Source: Halomonas sp. UBA3074
Lineage (GTDB): Bacteria > Pseudomonadota > Gammaproteobacteria > Pseudomonadales > Halomonadaceae
DNA length: 64,000 nucleotides
NCBI RefSeq assembly: GCF_002366715.1
Contig: NZ_DFBS01000035.1
Span: 1 to 64,000 of the forward strand
Reading direction: 5' to 3'
Shown here: positions 36,004 through 43,193 of the stretch, in pieces
Layout of the letters: every line of letters begins with the position of its first letter
Numbering within the stretch: the first letter of the stretch is position 1
Notes under the pieces: generated by a model
Seen by the model: the letters and a program-made list of their open reading frames with translations, nothing else
What the model was told of the DNA's origin: nothing
Database searches by the model: none
Translations under genes and position numbers: made by a program

Positions 36004-36205
36004 ACATTACGATTTCTCAGAATCAGTCAAAAACCCATACGCCAAAAAGCTTAAGAAGCAGGTCACGATCCGCTTGGATGAAGATACTATTACGTATTTC
36101 AAGAACCTGGCGGAAGAAAAAGACCTTCCCTATCAAAGCTTGATTAACCTCTACCTGCGTGACTGCGCACAGTCACATAAAGACCTCAAGCTTGAGTGGC
36201 AGTAA
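35996..36205 (+). CDS. brnA: BrnA antitoxin (CopG-like), orphan
   Basis: 69 residues starting MREHYDFSESVKNPYAKKLK and continuing QVTIRLDEDTITYFKNLAEE, then LPYQSLINLYLRDCA, a ribbon-helix-helix DNA-binding domain as in BrnA. In normal operons it neutralises BrnT and represses the operon. Here BrnT is only a fragment, so this is an antitoxin without its toxin. ATG 35996 is chosen over 35909 because the upstream codons belong to brnT in another frame. Confidence 0.85.
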   Translation: MREHYDFSESVKNPYAKKLKKQVTIRLDEDTITYFKNLAEEKDLPYQSLINLYLRDCAQSHKDLKLEWQ

Positions 36206-36213
36206 ACGGTGCG

Positions 36214-36344
36214 GCGGTGGCAAAGCCTTACACCACTCTGCACAACGAAGGCATCGTCCACCCGCTAAAAAAGTCGATGCCGGTGCCTAAGTCTGGTGCA
36301 TTACCAGACCAGGTCGAAACCCTCCGCTATGACTCAAAGCCTAA
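36214..36344 (+). pseudogene. Decayed duplicate of the 3' end of ytoQ
   Basis: Codons read AVAKPYTTLHNEGIVHPLK, then after a one-base deletion (near 36262) the match shifts frame, contains a stop, and resumes as DQVETLRY near the end. The intact ytoQ has ALAKPYITLHNEDIVHPLK ... DQVVDTLRYVLKA at its C-terminus. DNA similarity is obvious over about 130 bases. It starts 8 bp after the brnA stop. No 5' two-thirds of ytoQ is present. Confidence 0.85.
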
Positions 36345-36418
36345 TACGCCCACGCAGTTAAATGCACAGTACCCTGAGCGCAATTCATTGCGCCCACCAA
36401 CCCTGCGGTGAGTAGGTC

Positions 36419-36448
36419 GTAGGAGCCCAATTCATTGGGCGATCAGCG
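36419..36448 (+). repeat. REP-like palindrome 1
   Basis: GTAGGAGCCCAATTCATTGG... with CCCAATTCATTGGG stem and GCGATCAGCG tail. Confidence 0.8.
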
Positions 36449-36468
36449 CTTAATCAGCCACCAAAAAA

Positions 36469-36494
36469 GATCGCCCGACGAGTCGGGCTCTTAC
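36469..36494 (-). repeat. REP-like palindrome 2, inverted
   Basis: On the minus strand it reads GTAAGAGCCCGACTCGTCGG then GCGATC: same head and tail as copy 1 but opposite orientation, with a different self-complementary core. Confidence 0.8.
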
Positions 36495-36563
36495 AAAAGC
36501 CCTCTGCAATAGGGCTATAGGTGAGCAGTTCGGCCCGCCACCAAAGCCCGCGATGTAGGGTTC

Positions 36564-36593
36564 GTAGGAGCGCAACTTGTTGCGCGATCAGCG
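36564..36593 (+). repeat. REP-like palindrome 3
   Basis: GTAGGAGCGCAACTTGTTGC then GCGATCAGCG; same head and tail as copy 1 with core GCGCAACTTGTTGCGC. Confidence 0.8.
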
Positions 36594-36933
36594 TATAATT
36601 AGCCAACGAAAACAATCATTTGAACAGCATTTTCTTTCTCAGCTTCTTATCCTCTCAACAAAGCACCACTAAAATTTTACCTGCCCGACGCGTGACCTAA
36701 GCCAATTTTATGAATAGAGTATGATTAAATCTGCAAAACTAGGTTGCACGCGAATTTTGGATATATAGCCAAGCTATTATTAATTTAATTCAGTTTCAGA
36801 TAATTAGAGCGTTTCGGCGCGCATGATAAGTATTTTGAACAGCGCAGCGCGATTATTCAATATTAGAACGTGCAGCCTAATCACTGTAATTGGGCCACTA
36901 GCCTGAAATTATTAAGCATCAACGAGAACTAAT

Positions 36934-37176
36934 ATGAAAGCATGTCCTGATAAATGTTCTGGTGGAACATTGACAAGGCAGAATCAGCTGTCCGAGGGGC
37001 AGTTAGCTGAGCTATCAGAATCAGCCAAAACGAGGATTTCGGAGTCAAAAGGAAGTCCGTACCGTTGTAACTATTGTGGCTGTGTTTACTTAAGAGAACT
37101 ATCAAGATATATAAAACTAGGCGACCTCGATGGCGGCGTTACGGGACAGGGCTGGAAGTCGGCTACATATCCATAG
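36934..37176 (+). CDS. Small cysteine-pair (zinc-ribbon-like) hypothetical protein
   Basis: 80 residues. CPDKC at 4-8 and CNYCGC at 45-50 could form a four-Cys zinc site around a short acidic, Ser-rich helix. No family recognised. Its composition is AT-richer than its neighbours. ATG 36934; GAGAAC just upstream is a weak ribosome site. It may be a real orphan gene of the accessory patch; coding status moderately supported. Confidence 0.5.
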   Translation: MKACPDKCSGGTLTRQNQLSEGQLAELSESAKTRISESKGSPYRCNYCGCVYLRELSRYIKLGDLDGGVTGQGWKSATYP

Positions 37177-37314
37177 CTCTATTTATGACCCAGTACCCAT
37201 TAATAAACCAAGGCAGCGGGACATATTTTTGCTTCGCTGCGCGCAAAACTCAAAAAATATGCCCCTGCTTGGGAGCGTTAGCTTCCTGAATCAGACTTGG
37301 ATGAAATTAGTAGA

Positions 37315-38013
37315 ATGTACAAGGGATCGTTGAGGGACAAGCTGAAAGATAAAAGCAAAGATGAACTAAAGGTGATCGCAAAAAGGCTAAAGATCTCGGG
37401 CTACAGCGGCTTTAATAAGCTGGAGCTCGTTGATTCGATCCTAAAATCTGATGTGCGGGGGTTAGAAAGGGAGATTTTTCCATCATGGTGGAGAAGGTAT
37501 CATAACCATGTATATGGTTCCGTCACCGTCCTGGCTCTATTGCTTTCAGTAGCCTTCTATTATTTCCCCTTCAAGGTCGATGAAGATCCTTATATGGAAG
37601 GGGCACGGCGGGTTGTTAACGTACTGGAAAGCCCTTTGGGCTTTAGAGACTATTCGTCAATGAACCAGCTAAAGCGACAAGAAATCTTCATCTTACATAG
37701 GGGCCAAAGAGTAACGTGGGAAGGTTACGTCGTGTCATTTGTCGGTTTCGTGCCGGGTGCTTTGGGCAAGTTTCCGTTCGAGAGCGAAATCGGCATCGAA
37801 ATGGTACCTTTAAAGAGGCAAAATTGGGGCCTCAAGGCGGACTTTATGTTCGATCCCGTTTTGCCTACCGATTCGGGTTATGAACTTATGTCACAGCTAT
37901 ACCTGCTCAGTGAGGGCCAAAGAGTAAGAATGAATGGGCTGCTTGGAGGGACGCCAGAAAATCCGGTTCTATCAGATTCTTGGATTGACGGCGTCTACCC
38001 TCTTAATGAGTAA
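37315..38013 (+). CDS. Membrane-anchored hypothetical protein with Rho_N/SAP-like head
   Basis: About 232 residues from ATG 37315 (TTG 37297 also possible). The head LKDKSKDELKVIAKRLKISG plus YSGFNKLELVDSIL has the two-helix pattern of Rho_N/SAP domains. One membrane helix follows at about 66-84 (YGSVTVLALLLSVAFYYFPF), then a roughly 145-residue domain with RGQRVTWEGYVVSFVGFVPG and EGQRVRMNGLLGG, possibly a small beta-barrel. With the usual rules the C-terminal part is periplasmic. No known family; lower GC than neighbours. A Rho-motor gene lies 1 kb downstream. Confidence 0.7.
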   Translation: MYKGSLRDKLKDKSKDELKVIAKRLKISGYSGFNKLELVDSILKSDVRGLEREIFPSWWRRYHNHVYGSVTVLALLLSVAFYYFPFKVDEDPYMEGARRVVNVLESPLGFRDYSSMNQLKRQEIFILHRGQRVTWEGYVVSFVGFVPGALGKFPFESEIGIEMVPLKRQNWGLKADFMFDPVLPTDSGYELMSQLYLLSEGQRVRMNGLLGGTPENPVLSDSWIDGVYPLNE

Positions 38014-38165
38014 AGCCTAGCAATGTACTGCTGCGGTCAATTTTTCCGGCGTATTCTGCGCCTCCAAAATCGCCGCAGAGTGCGGCGCCACACAAAGCGT
38101 TCGTCTTGACGTACGTACTCTAAAGCGTACACTTGGTGGAAAGCTTAACACGCAAGAGGTGCGTC

Positions 38166-38408
38166 ATGACCGGAATCACAGCGACTGAGGCGCGCAGCAA
38201 CCTTTATAGGTTGATTGACGAAACGGCCGAGTCCCATCAACCAATTGTCATTATGGGCAAGCGGAACAAGGCTGTCTTGGTATCTGAAGAAGACTGGTCA
38301 GCCATTCAAGAAACACTTTACCTGCTATCTGTACCTGGAATGCGTGAGTCTATTCGTGAGGGGATGGATACCCCCGTGGATGAGTGCGATGAGGAGCTAG
38401 GCTGGTGA
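38166..38408 (+). CDS. yefM: YefM/Phd-type antitoxin
   Basis: 80 residues. ITATEARSNLYRLIDETAES and the short IVIMGKRNKAVLVSEEDW block are the Phd/YefM N-terminal DNA-binding fold; the acidic C-terminus (MDTPVDECDEELGW) wraps the toxin. ATG 38166 follows GAGGTG. Overlaps the toxin gene by 4 bp. Confidence 0.93.
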   Translation: MTGITATEARSNLYRLIDETAESHQPIVIMGKRNKAVLVSEEDWSAIQETLYLLSVPGMRESIREGMDTPVDECDEELGW

Positions 38409-38668
38409 TATGGAAGTTGATCTACACCAAACAAGCCCAGAAAGATGCAAAGAAACTAGCCTCCAGTGGTCTCAAGCTAAAAGCTCAGGAGTTGTTGGAA
38501 CTGGTTGCAGAAGACCCCTATCGCAAACCGCCACCATTTGAGAAGTTAATTGGCGATCTCGCGGGAGCCTATTCTCGCCGAATCAATATCCAGCATCGCT
38601 TGGTGTACCAAGTACTCGAAGATGAGCAAGTGGTAAAAGTCCTCCGGCTTTGGAGTCACTACGAATAA
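38405..38668 (+). CDS. yoeB: Txe/YoeB-type ribosome-dependent mRNA interferase toxin
   Basis: 87 residues. YoeB pattern: WKLIYTKQAQKDAKKL, PYRKPPPFEKLIGDLAGAYS, RRINIQHRLVYQV, and the C-terminal His-Tyr pair (WSHYE), close to the catalytic end of YoeB. Start GTG at 38405, overlapping the antitoxin stop. The pair looks intact. By family it cleaves mRNA in the ribosomal A site under stress. Confidence 0.93.
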   Translation: MIWKLIYTKQAQKDAKKLASSGLKLKAQELLELVAEDPYRKPPPFEKLIGDLAGAYSRRINIQHRLVYQVLEDEQVVKVLRLWSHYE

Positions 38669-38994
38669 TGCATAACCAATCGCCGTTGCCGGACAATCTC
38701 TCCGCTGCTGTGCGGCTCAAAAATTCCTGCAAAGTTTGGTCGTCGAGGCTGTAGAAAAACGCCGTAGATGGCTAAGTTATGGTGGCGATCAACTACCAAG
38801 ATCAGTTCCACCCCAGACCTTTGAGCACAGTGTGAATTATCTGATTGAGCACAAGTCAGACTTAACCGTTTTCCATGCCAATTACTTCAAGTCAAGCACC
38901 GCAACGATACGACCAGTCGGCTGTCTACGATGCAATTATTTTATAAATTCAGTATTCAATAAATTCAGTCTACTCAAGGCGATCCATCGATATT
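38669..38994. other. Gap between yoeB and the Rho paralogue
   Basis: 326 bp without a supportable gene. The frame of the Rho-like gene is closed by TAA at 38944-38946, so the missing Rho head is not encoded just upstream. I see no clear promoter; the last 60 bp are AT-rich. Confidence 0.6.
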
Positions 38995-39951
38995 ATGACG
39001 AGAAAAATACTAGGTTTGAAGGCGAAAAGACCGATAGATGCCAAGCCCGCCGACGAAGTTGAAGATCAATTCCCTAATGATCCCGAAAAACGTTTTTTAA
39101 ATGGCGTCGCTATTCATCCTTCCCCACGCATTGATTTAGAGCCTGGTTCTAAGCAGCGTACTGCGCGGGCGATGGATTTGATTACGCCCATTGGGATGGG
39201 TCAACGTGGGTTGATTGTTGCGCCGCCAGGCTCTGGCAAAACGACGATGTTAAAACATATCTGCCAGGCCGTGGCTGAGGCTAATCCTGACATAAAGCTG
39301 TATGCTTTGCTGATTGATGAGCGCCCTGAAGAAGTGACCGATTTTAAGCGCAGTGTGTCGGCAGAAGTCCATGCATCGTCTTCAGACGAAAGCTACACAC
39401 ACCATGTAAATATGGCAGATAAGCTTCTTGAGACGGCGCGTAAGCAAGCGGGCGAAGGTCATAATGTGATGATTGTGATCGATTCGCTTACCAGGCTCTC
39501 GCGCGTTCACAATGCCGAGCAGAGAGGCAATGGCCGTACGATGTCGGGTGGGCTGGATTCCCGAGCGATGGAAATACCCCGAAAACTGTTTGGCGCTGCG
39601 AGGAAGATCGAAAACGGAGGATCGCTGACTATTCTGGCCACCGTGCTGGTGGATACGGGAAGCCGTATGGATCAGGTGATTTTCGAGGAGTTCAAGGGCA
39701 CCGGCAATATGGAGCTCGTGTTATCCCGGGATGTAGCCAATCAACGGATTTTTCCGGCGATCGATATTGCCAAAAGCAGTACCCGTCGCGAAGAGCTTTT
39801 GATTGATGCAAAAGATATTGAAAAAGTAAGAACATTGCGTAGAGGTTTGACGGCGCTTAAGCCAGTAGAAGGCGCCCAGAAGTTGCTTGCGTTATTGGAT
39901 AAATATCCCACTAACGCCGAGCTATTAGATGCATTTTTACCGGATTCGTGA
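38995..39951 (+). CDS. Rho-like helicase paralogue lacking the N-terminal RNA-binding domain
   Basis: 318 residues against about 420 for housekeeping Rho. It matches the Rho ATPase half: GMGQRGLIVAPPGSGKTTML (P-loop 76-83), LLIDERPEEVTDF (catalytic Glu), VIDSLTRLSR (Walker B), TMSGGLDSRAM (Q-loop area), EEFKGTGNMELVLSR, and the arginine finger in SSTRREELL (R264). The Rho_N and cold-shock/OB RNA-binding domains are absent; the first 40 residues are unrelated and charged. It is much diverged from E. coli Rho. Likely ATPase-competent hexamer; role unknown. Confidence 0.88.
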   Translation: MTRKILGLKAKRPIDAKPADEVEDQFPNDPEKRFLNGVAIHPSPRIDLEPGSKQRTARAMDLITPIGMGQRGLIVAPPGSGKTTMLKHICQAVAEANPDIKLYALLIDERPEEVTDFKRSVSAEVHASSSDESYTHHVNMADKLLETARKQAGEGHNVMIVIDSLTRLSRVHNAEQRGNGRTMSGGLDSRAMEIPRKLFGAARKIENGGSLTILATVLVDTGSRMDQVIFEEFKGTGNMELVLSRDVANQRIFPAIDIAKSSTRREELLIDAKDIEKVRTLRRGLTALKPVEGAQKLLALLDKYPTNAELLDAFLPDS

Positions 39952-39963
39952 ATATAGATAATA

Positions 39964-39996
39964 AAGAAGCCCACCCTTTTAAAAGGTGAGCTTCTT
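39964..39996. terminator. Hairpin between Rho paralogue and helicase genes
   Basis: AAGAAGC (39964-39970) with GCTTCTT (39990-39996), inner CACC/GGTG pairs; only short T-runs. It separates two convergent genes. Confidence 0.5.
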
Positions 39997-40017
39997 GGGT
40001 AAGTTTTAACGATTACT

Positions 40018-41202
40018 TTATTTTCTGTAATTCAGGTTTGATTCTGGTACTGCTTTTCGAACCGGGAACCCTGCAATCTCTTTGCGCTCAATAATGCTTT
40101 TTAAGCGCCTTTCAATGGCACAAAGGTTCTTAAAGTCACTCATGTCGACTAAAGAGATGGCTTCACCTGAGGCTCCCGCGCGGCCGGTTCGGCCAATACG
40201 GTGGATGTATTCTTCTGGCTGAAAAGGTAAATCGTAATTCACCACACGACTCAGTTCATCAATATCCAAACCGCGCGCGGCAACCCCCGTAGCAACCAAG
40301 TATTTTAGCTCGCCAGATTTGAACTGGGCCAAAATCTTTTCGCGCATGGCTTGGCTTCTATCGCCATGAATGGAGTCCGCTGTGATGCCGCGCTTTTCCA
40401 GTTGAGCAACCAGCTTGGCTGCATTGTGTTTTTTCTCGGTAAAGATAAGCGCCTGATCCCACTGTTGCTCGTTGATCAAGTGGCTCAACAAGGCGGATTT
40501 CGTGTCTTTATCGACGGTGATTAGCCACTGTTTGACATTAGCGGCGGCGCGGACGTTGGGAGTTATCGATATTTCAGCCGCGAGATCGGTCATCTTGCTA
40601 TCGGAAAAATTATAGGCCAGCGCCCGTACGTCGTCTGTGATGGTGGCCGAAAACAGTAGGTTTTGACGGTCTTCAGGCAAGCGATCTATGATTTTCTTGA
40701 TATCGTCGACAAAGCCCATGTCGACCATTCTGTCCGCTTCGTCCAATACCATGACTTTCAGTTCATCAAAGTGCAGCGCACGCTGATGGGCCAAATCAAG
40801 CAATCTGCCCGGCGTGGCGACCAGAATATCCACCCCTTTGATCAGGCGTTCTTTTTGCGCTTCGGTATCCACCCCGCCATACATCGCCATCGAGGTTAAC
40901 TGCGTGTGTTTAGCGTATTGCGCCACACTGGCTTCGACTTGCACCGCTAACTCACGGGTCGGCACGAGAATCAGGGCACGTATGCGTTTGCCGCGTAACG
41001 TGCCCGCGTTGCTGAACCGTTCTAGCAGCGGCAGAACAAAGGCGGCGGTTTTGCCTGTGCCTGTCTGTGCGGTGGCGATTAAGTCGTTACCCGAAAGAAT
41101 GGCAGGGATCGCTTGTTCCTGAATGGGCGTTGGCGTTTGGTATCCTAGTTCAGTAATCGCTTGAACAAGAGGAGAGGATAATCCTAGTTTTGCAAATGGC
41201 AT
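40018..41202 (-). CDS. rhlE: DEAD-box RNA helicase, RhlE type
   Basis: 394 residues. Q motif LGYQTPTPIQEQAIP, motif I ATAQTGTGKTA, Ia VPTRELAVQV, II VLDEADRMVDMGF, III LFSATITDD, and helicase_C with VATGVAARGLDID and YIHRIGRTGRAG. Lacks the long basic tail of many RhlE/DeaD proteins. ATP-dependent RNA unwinding, typically in ribosome assembly or RNA decay. It converges with the Rho paralogue. Confidence 0.93.
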   Translation of the reverse strand: MPFAKLGLSSPLVQAITELGYQTPTPIQEQAIPAILSGNDLIATAQTGTGKTAAFVLPLLERFSNAGTLRGKRIRALILVPTRELAVQVEASVAQYAKHTQLTSMAMYGGVDTEAQKERLIKGVDILVATPGRLLDLAHQRALHFDELKVMVLDEADRMVDMGFVDDIKKIIDRLPEDRQNLLFSATITDDVRALAYNFSDSKMTDLAAEISITPNVRAAANVKQWLITVDKDTKSALLSHLINEQQWDQALIFTEKKHNAAKLVAQLEKRGITADSIHGDRSQAMREKILAQFKSGELKYLVATGVAARGLDIDELSRVVNYDLPFQPEEYIHRIGRTGRAGASGEAISLVDMSDFKNLCAIERRLKSIIERKEIAGFPVRKAVPESNLNYRK

Positions 41203-41325
41203 AAGCCGCCCTGACAGAGTGTCGTAAGGTTTTTCAAAAATAAATAAGGATGCAGTATAAAGTAAAAGCAGCCGACCGCTGAAGCGCAGGCTGATTGAGG
41301 CGATAAAATCCCATCCTTAGATGGT

Positions 41326-41793
41326 CTATCGATCCACCTTGGCCCGGTACTCGGCCTGATCCAGCAGGACAGGGCCGCTGCCCAATGCCGCCAGTTTGTC
41401 ATCCGGGTTATAGAGCGGGCAATTCGTCATGCTCAGGCAGCCGCAGCCTATACAGCCTGCCAGGTTGTCGCGCAGCTTTTGCAGATAAGCAATCCGGCCA
41501 TCCAGCATCTGTTGCCAATTTTTTGAGAGCTGTTGCCAGTCTTCCACCGTCGGCGTGCGGTTATTGGGCAGTGATTCAAAAGCTCGTTTGATCTCTTCCA
41601 AGCTAACGCCCACTTTCTGTGCGGCCTTGATCACCGAAATACGTCTTAGCACTTCTGGCTTGTAGCGTCGCTGGTTGCCCGCATTGCGCCAGCTTTGTAT
41701 CAGGCCTTGCTGCTCGTAAAAGTGCAGAGTGCTGACGTTGATGCCGCAGCGCTTGGCCACCTTGCCAACACTCCAAACTGATTCTGCCATCAC
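41326..41793 (-). CDS. soxR: Redox-sensitive MerR-family activator SoxR
   Basis: 155 residues. MerR winged helix at residues 5-75 (SVGKVAKRCGINVSTLHFYE), dimer helix, and the [2Fe-2S] motif C114-x2-C117-x-C119-x5-C125. Activates its target when the cluster is oxidised by redox-cycling compounds. It is divergent from a VOC gene, with a perfect SoxR box between them. No soxS is present, the normal case outside enterobacteria. Confidence 0.97.
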   Translation of the reverse strand: MMAESVWSVGKVAKRCGINVSTLHFYEQQGLIQSWRNAGNQRRYKPEVLRRISVIKAAQKVGVSLEEIKRAFESLPNNRTPTVEDWQQLSKNWQQMLDGRIAYLQKLRDNLAGCIGCGCLSMTNCPLYNPDDKLAALGSGPVLLDQAEYRAKVDR

Positions 41794-41836
41794 GCTCTCC
41801 TGAATCGTTGTGATTGTTTTCGAAAAAACAGCTTTA

Positions 41837-41854
41837 CCTCAAGTTAAGTTGAGG
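41837..41854. promoter_or_regulatory. SoxR box
   Basis: CCTCAAGTTAAGTTGAGG is nearly identical to the E. coli soxS operator (CCTCAAGTTAACTTGAGG). It lies 38 bp before the VOC gene ATG and 44 bp from soxR, so the VOC gene is the expected direct target. Confidence 0.93.
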
Positions 41855-41892
41855 TTTTATCCTGCTATTTCACTTAATGCAAGGAGACACTG

Positions 41893-42318
41893 ATGTACTT
41901 GGAACACGTGAATCTGGTCGTTGACGATATGGATGCCATGCTGAATTTTTACCGCGCTGTATTCCCGCACTGGCGGGTACGCGATGAAGGCCATGGCGAG
42001 TGGTATGGCAAACCCCGCAAATGGGTGCATTTTGGTGACGATGAGCATTACTTGGCGTTAAGCGATCATGGCGAAGGGGCCAACCGCGACCTGAAAGGTC
42101 ACAGCGTTGGGCTGGCCCATTTTGCTTATGTGACCGATAACCTGGATGCCGTGGTTTCCCGGTTAAACAACGCGGGCTATGCCATCGCCAAACCCGGCGC
42201 GACGGAGCCATTTCGCAAAAATGTCTATTTTGTCGATCCGACCGGTTTTGAGGTTGAGTTTGTCGAGTATCTGAGTGATATTCCGGCGGAACGGAATTTA
42301 AATCGAGATAGCCATTGA
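41893..42318 (+). CDS. VOC-fold (glyoxalase/dioxygenase superfamily) protein, SoxR target
   Basis: 141 residues with the paired beta-alpha-beta-beta-beta units: LEHVNLVVDDMDAMLNFYRA, then VGLAHFAYVTDNLDAVVSRL, and the final metal-ligand Glu in VDPTGFEVEFVEYL. H4 and that Glu fit a metal site. Substrate unknown. ATG follows AAGGAGACA. Control by SoxR suggests a role in handling redox-active drugs or electrophiles (inference). Confidence 0.88.
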   Translation: MYLEHVNLVVDDMDAMLNFYRAVFPHWRVRDEGHGEWYGKPRKWVHFGDDEHYLALSDHGEGANRDLKGHSVGLAHFAYVTDNLDAVVSRLNNAGYAIAKPGATEPFRKNVYFVDPTGFEVEFVEYLSDIPAERNLNRDSH

Positions 42319-42421
42319 GGCGCAGGTCAGTCCCCAGCGGGGCTGGCCAGTGATACCTTTAGATTGTCCGCGCTTCAAAATATTTTTGAATAATCTGTTA
42401 ATATCCCGTTTTTATTTCGGT

Positions 42422-42441
42422 AGTGGCTGAAAGCAGCCACT
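42422..42441. other. Perfect hairpin downstream of the VOC gene
   Basis: AGTGGCTG-AAAG-CAGCCACT, 8-bp stem and 4-base loop, without a T-run. Possible mRNA-end or regulatory structure. Confidence 0.4.
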
Positions 42442-42596
42442 TCACCTGCTGGAAGCAAAAGATTAACCCTACGGAAGGCAATGCATTACCGCCTTATTCG
42501 ATGAAGCTGCCCTGGTGCCGGTGCAAACCACTTCTAAGGCTAGGCAGCTTCTCAGTTACGCCTTTGGCGACGATGACCCTCATTAGGAACATCTAG

Positions 42597-43022
42597 ATGA
42601 TTCGAGAATATCGAGAGGCGGATATAGACCACATTTTGGATATCTGGCTTTCAGCATCGATTAAAGCTCACTCTTTTGTTGGATCCAAATTTTGGCAGTC
42701 AAAAGTTAGCGAAATGCGCGAGCTGTATATCCCTGCATCGGAGACCTTTGTCTATGAAGTTGATGAGCAGATCGCAGGATTTTATTGCCTCTATGGAAAT
42801 ACGCTGGCCGCCGTTTTTGTGTCGCCAAGCCTGCAAGGGCAAGGAATTGGGTCAGCGTTGATGGACGACGCCAAAAGCAGACGGTCGTGCTTGCAGCTTA
42901 GTGTTTATAGCCAAAATGCCCCCAGCATCCGTTTTTATAAGAAGCATGGCTTCATTTCATTAAATGAGCAGATTGATGAACAAACCGGCCACCCTGAGTT
43001 CATCATGGAGCATTACTGTTAA
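42597..43022 (+). CDS. GNAT-family N-acetyltransferase
   Basis: 141 residues. GNAT fold: MIREYREADIDHILDIWLSA, acetyl-CoA motif VSPSLQGQGIGSALMDDA, and SIRFYKKHGF near the end. Resembles E. coli YjaB-type acetyltransferases. Substrate unknown. Single gene. Confidence 0.9.
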   Translation: MIREYREADIDHILDIWLSASIKAHSFVGSKFWQSKVSEMRELYIPASETFVYEVDEQIAGFYCLYGNTLAAVFVSPSLQGQGIGSALMDDAKSRRSCLQLSVYSQNAPSIRFYKKHGFISLNEQIDEQTGHPEFIMEHYC

Positions 43023-43193
43023 TAGCGGTCAACGGTATGGTCTTGCTACAAAAACCGAAAAATGAACACCCGTCCTACTATCTGTAAAGGGTACAATGCC
43101 AAGCAGCCGCAATGGCGTGGCTGCTTGGCGTACGTTCATGGTTAGCAGGTTTTTGCTTGTGACAGGTTTTACTAAAGAAAAGGGTAGTCGTTC

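Larger units (their letters stand above)
36345..36933. other. Non-coding stretch with REP palindromes and AT-rich DNA
   Basis: No supportable gene. The first half carries three REP-like palindromes (listed separately). From about 36600 to 36930 the base composition becomes clearly AT-rich compared with the rest of the window, suggesting acquired DNA. Confidence 0.7.

Noticed and set aside
38009..38760. Integron-like (attC) sites around the yefM-yoeB pair
   Set aside because: The flanks have some repeated GC-rich palindromic bits, but I could not find a matching GTTRRRY / RYYYAAC pair; no integrase is present.
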